Source: Ruminococcus sp. (lineage in GTDB: Bacteria > Bacillota > Clostridia > Oscillospirales > Acutalibacteraceae). From it: DNA of 7,665 nucleotides. The translations under genes and the position numbers were made by a program. Location: positions 1-7,665 of the forward strand of contig SFGA01000053.1 of NCBI GenBank assembly GCA_004556705.1, written 5' to 3'. Positions 4,654 to 7,665 of the stretch are shown piece after piece (within the stretch, counting starts at the first letter, position 1; every line of letters starts with the position of its first letter). The notes beneath the pieces are model-generated. The model did no database searches, had not been told where the DNA came from, and saw nothing but the letters and a program-made list of their open reading frames with translations.

Positions 4654-7527
4654 ATGGCTCACGGTTTCAAACAGTTAAGAAAAGAGCACCTCGGCGAGCT
4701 TAAAGCCGATATGTACGAGATGGTGCACGAAAAAACGGGACTCAAGCTCCTTTGGCTTGACAGGGACGAGGAAAACAAGACCTTCGGTATCGCATTCCCG
4801 ACATTTCCCGAGGACGATACGGGCGTGTTCCATATAATCGAGCACTCGGTTTTGTGCGGCTCAAAGAATTATCCTGTGAAAGATCCGTTTGTTGAACTTC
4901 TCAAAAGCTCGATGAACACTTTTTTGAACGCAATGACCTTTTCGGACAAGACCTTTTATCCGATAAGCAGTAAAAACGACAAGGATTTTATAAATCTTAT
5001 GAGGGTTTACCTTGACGCCGTTTTTTATCCTGCCATATATCAAAACCCCGAGTGCTTCCGTCAGGAGGGTTGGCACTATGAAAAGGGCGAGAACGGCGAG
5101 CTTTTATACAAGGGCGTTGTTTTCAACGAGATGAAGGGTGTTTTCGCAGATCCCGACGCAAAACTTGAAACCGTTATGAGCAAGGCGCTTTTCCCCGATA
5201 ACGCATACGGCTATGTTTCGGGCGGCGACCCAAAGAGCATACCCGAGCTCACGTATGAAAGCTTTATCGCAGCGCATAAAAAGCACTATTCTCCGTCAAA
5301 TGCGTTTGTAATTCTTGACGGTAAAATGGATATTGACGCTGTTTTGAAAATTATTAACGATGAATATCTTGAAAATATTCCGGCAGGCGAAAGAGTCGAA
5401 TTGCCCGAGCTTCAAAAGGCTGTTGACGCAGGCGAAATCGTAGCCGAATATGAAATTTCTCCCGACGAAAACGCAGATAACAGATACATTCTTGCGTGGG
5501 GAAGGGTTGTAGGCGACTTTTCCGATACAGAAAAAATCGTGGCTGTCAGAGCACTTTCGGACGTGCTTTGCGGAAGCGTAAAATCTCCGCTTAACGCCTG
5601 TGTTTTAGGCGACTCACTTGCCGAAGCGGTCAGCGTTGACCTGCCCGAAATTGTTTTACAGCCTCAGCTTATAATCAAGGTGCAAAACCTCAAAAAAGAG
5701 AATGCCGACGAGATTGAAAAGAGAATTTTCGATACTCTTTCAGAACTTGCCGAAAACGGAATTAACCGCAATCAGCTTGAAGCGGCTTTGACATATCTTG
5801 AATTCCAAATGCGTGAAAAGGACTACGGAAGCTATCCGCAGGGCTTGGTTTTCGGAATGGATATTCTCGACAGCTGGCTTTACGGCGGTAAGCCCGAGAA
5901 AAATCTTGAGGTCGGCGAAATTTTCAAAAATCTTCGTGCAAAGATTGACGAGGGATATTTTGAGAAAATCATCAAAGAGGAATTTATTGAAAATCCGCAT
6001 CGCTGCAAGGTTATGCTTGTGCCGTCAAAGACCGTCGGCGACAAGATAAGAGCAGAGGAAACGGAACGTCTTAAAAAAACGTCGGAGCGTTTTGACGACG
6101 AGGATTGGGAGAGGGTAGAAAATGAGTGCGAAAAGCTTGCACTTTGGCAGGATACACCCGATACGGAAGAAGCCGTTGCCACACTTCCGAGGCTTACACT
6201 CCAAGACATAAAGGCTCAACCCGAGGCAATACCGACAGAAAAAATCACAGTAGGCAATATTCCTACGCTTGCGCATAAGATAAACAGCAACGGAATTGTC
6301 TATGTAAATCTTTATTTTGATGCAAACGGCTGCACCGAAAAAGAAATATCGGCTTTGTCATTCGCAACCTCTCTTTTGGGCGAACTTGCAACCGAAAAAC
6401 ATTCGTCAGAAGAACTTTTGACGCTTAAAAGAACCCTGTGCGGCAGTGTTTCAAGCACCGTTTCCTGTTATGAAAAGGACGGCAGCACGGAGTGCTCCGC
6501 TTATTTCCACGTTAATTTCTCGGCGATGGAAAAGAATATCGAAAAGGCAATACATCTTATCGGCGAGGTGCTTACAACTACCGATTTTTCAAACGGCGAG
6601 GACGCTTTCTCCTTGCTCTGTCAAAACAGAATGGAGCTGCTTCAGAGTATTCTTGTCAGCGGCTCACAGCTTGCAATGGGCAGGACAGCCGCACAGCTTT
6701 CAAAAGGCGGTGTAATTTCTGAGTGCAATTACGGCTTTGAATACTATAATTGGCTTAAAAATATGCAGGGAAATTGGTCGGCAGAGGAATTTTGCAAGAA
6801 GATCAACGCTCTGCTCGGTAAAATAATTTGCCGTGAAAAGCTGACCGTCAGCGTGACGGGTACGCCCGAAAGTGTAGAAAAAATCGTAAACGAAATCGCA
6901 AGCACTCTCCCTGAAAAATCAGACGGAGCACTTGACGGCAAAATTGAGCCGTGGGGATTGAGAAAAGAGGGAATTGCAATTCCGGCAGATGTGTCCTTTG
7001 CGGTTATGACGGGCGATTTGCGAAAGCTCGGTAAAACGGCTACGGGAAGTGTATCCGTCGCAGGAAAAATCGTCAGCCTTAACTATTTGTGGACAGTAAT
7101 TCGTATGCAGGGCGGCGCTTACGGTACGGGTATGGTTGTCCGCCCGTCGGGTACTGTTTCGTGCTATTCATACCGTGACCCGTCGGTTTCGGCTTCGCTT
7201 GATAGCTTCAAAAAAACGCCCGATTATCTTAGAAGTGTTGCAGATGCAAACAGCGACATAACAGGCTTTATTATCGGTACGGTTGCCGATTCGCTTCCCG
7301 TTCTCACTCCGAGGGCAAAGGGTGAACTCGGCGACAGGCTCTATTTCAGAGGCGTCAGCGAAAAGGACAGAAAGACGAGAATGGAGCAGATTGTTTCCAC
7401 TTCTCACAATGACTTGAAAGCGGTCGCAGAAAGCCTTGAGGAATGCTATAAGAATCCCGCTGTGTGCGTTGTCGGAAATCGTGAACAGCTCGAAAAATGC
7501 AGCCTCGACACAATCCTTTCGGTTTAA
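4654..7527 (+). CDS. M16C zinc metallopeptidase, presequence protease (PreP/Cym1)-like, 957 aa
   Basis: A clam-shell zinc oligopeptidase of the pitrilysin/insulinase family, subfamily M16C. It has the inverted zinc motif H60-I-I-E63-H64 in FHIIEHSVLCGS, and the third ligand is E159 in VVFNEMKGVF, 96 residues after the catalytic Glu, as in PreP. The C-terminal half carries the substrate-anchoring Arg/Tyr pair, R817 and Y823, in IRMQGGAYG followed by SYRDPS, with the same spacing as in PreP. The layout is N-terminal catalytic M16 domain (about 1-260), inactive M16 repeat (about 270-450), linker and M16C-associated domain (about 455-700), then the final domain. At 957 aa it is full length for the subfamily. 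No signal peptide is present, so it probably degrades short peptides (family knowledge: unfolded, up to about 65 residues) in the cytoplasm. Last gene of the cluster; an IS3-type element begins shortly after. Confidence 0.93.
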   Translation: MAHGFKQLRKEHLGELKADMYEMVHEKTGLKLLWLDRDEENKTFGIAFPTFPEDDTGVFHIIEHSVLCGSKNYPVKDPFVELLKSSMNTFLNAMTFSDKTFYPISSKNDKDFINLMRVYLDAVFYPAIYQNPECFRQEGWHYEKGENGELLYKGVVFNEMKGVFADPDAKLETVMSKALFPDNAYGYVSGGDPKSIPELTYESFIAAHKKHYSPSNAFVILDGKMDIDAVLKIINDEYLENIPAGERVELPELQKAVDAGEIVAEYEISPDENADNRYILAWGRVVGDFSDTEKIVAVRALSDVLCGSVKSPLNACVLGDSLAEAVSVDLPEIVLQPQLIIKVQNLKKENADEIEKRIFDTLSELAENGINRNQLEAALTYLEFQMREKDYGSYPQGLVFGMDILDSWLYGGKPEKNLEVGEIFKNLRAKIDEGYFEKIIKEEFIENPHRCKVMLVPSKTVGDKIRAEETERLKKTSERFDDEDWERVENECEKLALWQDTPDTEEAVATLPRLTLQDIKAQPEAIPTEKITVGNIPTLAHKINSNGIVYVNLYFDANGCTEKEISALSFATSLLGELATEKHSSEELLTLKRTLCGSVSSTVSCYEKDGSTECSAYFHVNFSAMEKNIEKAIHLIGEVLTTTDFSNGEDAFSLLCQNRMELLQSILVSGSQLAMGRTAAQLSKGGVISECNYGFEYYNWLKNMQGNWSAEEFCKKINALLGKIICREKLTVSVTGTPESVEKIVNEIASTLPEKSDGALDGKIEPWGLRKEGIAIPADVSFAVMTGDLRKLGKTATGSVSVAGKIVSLNYLWTVIRMQGGAYGTGMVVRPSGTVSCYSYRDPSVSASLDSFKKTPDYLRSVADANSDITGFIIGTVADSLPVLTPRAKGELGDRLYFRGVSEKDRKTRMEQIVSTSHNDLKAVAESLEECYKNPAVCVVGNREQLEKCSLDTILSV

Positions 7528-7535
7528 CAATAAAT

Positions 7536-7551
7536 TAAATTTATAAATTTA
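7536..7551. repeat. Perfect 16-bp AT palindrome after the M16 gene
   Basis: TAAATTTATAAATTTA reads identically on both strands. It starts 8 bp after the M16 stop codon. It contains only A and T, so it is a weak hairpin and not a standalone terminator. It may be a remnant of the original 3' flank, or an AT-rich target for the adjacent insertion element. Confidence 0.5.
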
Positions 7552-7603
7552 TCAAAGGGCGAACACAGTAAAGTAGTCAATACTTTGTAGACACAAAAAA
7601 GAA

Positions 7604-7665
7604 TTAAGCTGCCAGATCAATTCTATATTGAACTGGTGGCTTTTTATTTAGTTTTCTAATAGGTC
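7604..7665 (-). CDS. IS3-family transposase (OrfB), C-terminal fragment
   Basis: On the minus strand the frame ending with TAA at 7606-7604 encodes PIRKLNKKPPVQYRIDLAA and is open to the window edge. The codon cut by the edge ends in GA, which is compatible with the Arg usually found in the preceding ERP. This matches the extreme C-terminus of the IS3-family integrase-core transposase, where a basic stretch and PVxYR follow the catalytic Glu (outside this window). The catalytic DDE residues are not visible, so integrity of the element cannot be judged. Only about 20 codons are present. Confidence 0.7.
   Translation of the reverse strand, partial: PIRKLNKKPPVQYRIDLAA
7607..7650 (+). terminator. 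Rho-independent terminator hairpin inside the IS end
   Basis: AGCTGCCAGATCAA (7607-7620) pairs with TTGAACTGGTGGCT (7628-7641) around the 7-nt loop TTCTATA. This gives 14 positions with two G-U wobbles and one A-A mismatch, followed by TTTTATTTA. On the opposite strand the same hairpin is followed by a T-rich run (TTCTTTTTT, from 7603 to 7595), so it can work in both directions. It would stop read-through from the M16 cluster into the antisense strand of the transposase and also end the transposase transcript. It overlaps the last codons of the transposase. Confidence 0.7.

Larger units (their letters stand above)
7566..7665 (-). mobile_element. End of an IS3-family insertion sequence (truncated by the window)
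   Basis: The segment contains the 3' end of a transposase reading leftward, followed by a roughly 35-40-bp non-coding terminus that includes GTAGTCAATACTTTGTAGAC (7573-7592). A GTCAAT..GTAGACA arrangement just outside the stop codon is typical of IS3-type ends as I remember them. The exact boundary is uncertain (somewhere near 7560-7575) because the other terminus and the target duplication lie outside the window. The body of the element continues to the right. Confidence 0.65.

Noticed and set aside
1..7665. CRISPR arrays, tRNA or rRNA genes, toxin-antitoxin pairs or phage genes
   Set aside because: I looked for spaced direct repeats, cloverleaf structures and small paired ORFs on both strands and saw none.

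Overview
The window looks like chromosomal DNA from a strictly anaerobic, probably gut-dwelling member of the Clostridia (Oscillospiraceae/Ruminococcus-Eubacterium type). This inference rests on the gene content (flavodiiron protein, orphan LUD protein, ferredoxin-dependent thiol reductase, clostridial-type GH2 and PreP-like M16 peptidase), clear GGAG ribosome binding sites, near-consensus sigma-A promoters and a hairpin-rich intergenic repeat. The species cannot be named from the sequence alone.

Layout, left to right. Bases 1-224 hold no gene I can support. They contain a series of strong stem-loops: a 19-bp bulged hairpin at 19-71, a short GC hairpin at 89-103, and a composite repeat at 103-197. 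Next is a leftward two-gene operon: a flavodiiron protein (2037 down to 883), then a LUD-domain protein (854 down to 225). A divergent promoter region at 2038-2200 has two back-to-back sigma-A promoters, each with a 17-bp spacer. A rightward three-gene cluster follows: GH2 beta-galactosidase-like enzyme (2201-4408), small ferredoxin-thioredoxin-reductase catalytic-chain protein (4424-4627), and M16C/presequence-protease-like zinc peptidase (4654-7527). The window ends in the 3' end of an IS3-family transposase on the minus strand, with a hairpin that can act as a terminator.

How the genes fit together. The left operon is an oxygen/NO defence unit (FprA-type reductase) joined to a LUD protein of unknown biochemical role. 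The right cluster is cytoplasmic: a glycosidase acting on imported beta-galactosides or similar, a probable ferredoxin-linked disulfide reductase, and an oligopeptidase. No gene has a visible signal peptide. The three are tied together by spacing (15 and 26 bp) and orientation rather than by an obvious shared pathway.

I found no convincing new multi-gene system. The points most worth a second look are the structured left-edge repeat, the shifted cysteine spacing of the small FTR-like protein and its odd neighbours, and the lysine-rich C-terminal extension of the GH2 enzyme.
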